DNA of 64,000 nt from Thermoanaerobaculia bacterium (GTDB lineage: Bacteria > Acidobacteriota > Thermoanaerobaculia > Multivoradales > J023). The notes beneath the pieces are model-generated. The model saw only the letters and a program-made list of their open reading frames with translations, made no database searches and was not told the origin of the DNA. The position numbers were made by a program, and so were the translations under genes. The stretch is taken from assembly GCA_030431255.1 (NCBI GenBank), contig JAUIJL010000032.1, forward strand, positions 36,706 to 100,705, written 5' to 3'. Position 1 is the stretch's first letter. The number at the start of each line of letters is the position of its first letter. Below, piece by piece: positions 61,703 to 64,000 of this stretch.

Positions 61703-61718
61703 TGGCACGTCATTTGCT
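61703..61718 (+). promoter_or_regulatory. Perfect sigma-54 promoter for the M36 protease
   Basis: TGGCACGTCATTTGCT matches TGGCACG-N4-TTGCW at every defined position. The predicted start of transcription is near 61729, with a leader of about 138 bases before the ATG at 61867. It is the strongest sigma-54 promoter in the window. Confidence 0.88.
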
Positions 61719-61866
61719 GATATTGACTGCAGTATCTTTTCATTTCTCGTTTCGCTTCGTACCTCACCGGTCAAATCACCGAAGCGTGTTCGGTGTGTTG
61801 ATGGTCCCGGTGACAAGCTCACTGGGGGAAGGCCTTCGGGTAGCTTCCCTGAAAGGAAAACGGAAC

Positions 61867-64000
<2,134 letters not shown>

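Larger units (their letters stand above)
61440..61866. other. Regulatory gap between the STAND gene and the M36 gene
   Basis: This divergent gap of 427 bases holds no gene. It contains the dyad pair at 61546-61581, a direct repeat GACGATTTGTG (61607-61617 and 61656-61666), the perfect sigma-54 promoter at 61703 and the ribosome site GAAAGGA before 61867. It is less GC-rich than the genes around it. Confidence 0.7.

Overview
The window is 64 kb of high-GC bacterial chromosome with about 30 protein genes and one tRNA. It is rich in very large secreted proteins, multidomain proteases, Ser/Thr kinases fused to TPR arrays, a kinase/ECF sigma pair, and poly-glycine linkers. Together with the C-terminal FESGD-type tails, this suggests a predatory, polymer-degrading or surface-associated Gram-negative bacterium. 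An Acidobacteriota lineage (Thermoanaerobaculia- or Holophagae-like) is my best guess, but it is an inference from gene style and not from any marker gene.

Layout. 0.3-6 kb: an outer-membrane barrel protein, two tandem paralogous secreted proteins with a PKD-like domain and poly-Gly linker, and a DinB-family protein. 6.2-32 kb: the most unusual block. A 2981-residue secreted protein (beta-helix, Kelch propeller, C25/gingipain-like peptidase) faces a divergent regulatory pair on the minus strand, a sigma-54 activator with an FHA domain and a Ser/Thr kinase with TPRs. Beyond the pair lies a translationally coupled plus-strand operon of four secreted proteins, including an M23/SLH protein and a 2665-residue IPT/SLH/MAM-like protein. 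32-36.5 kb: tRNA-Ala(CGC) and a minus-strand cluster (cyclic-nucleotide-binding protein, DUF885 hydrolase, RidA, DUF481 porin-like protein). 36.7-42.7 kb: a reprolysin-like metalloprotease, a small unknown protein and a large secreted unknown protein. 43-49.3 kb: Ser/Thr kinase-TPR, ECF sigma factor, HAD hydrolase and modBC. 49.5-56.4 kb: a family-39 glycosyltransferase-like protein, a SEC-C protein, S9 and M28 peptidases and a DotN/IcmJ-like protein. 56.4-61.4 kb: a 1694-residue STAND NTPase with ankyrin repeats. 61.9 kb to the end: an M36 fungalysin-type protease running off the window.

How it may work together. I find four sequences matching the sigma-54 -24/-12 consensus, each correctly oriented upstream of a secreted protein gene: the 2981-residue peptidase (6154-6169), the four-gene operon (20201-20216), the M12B-like protease (40142-40157) and the M36 protease (61703-61718, perfect match). 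The two simple protease promoters also share an almost identical inverted-repeat element, TCTCAAGTCTGAGA, 130-176 bp upstream of the predicted start sites. The only sigma-54 activator in the window is the FHA protein, co-transcribed with a Ser/Thr kinase. FHA domains bind phosphothreonine, so the simplest model is a kinase -> FHA activator -> sigma-54 switch controlling an exported protease and surface-protein programme. That model is inference; the promoters, the repeats and the gene pairing are read directly from the sequence.
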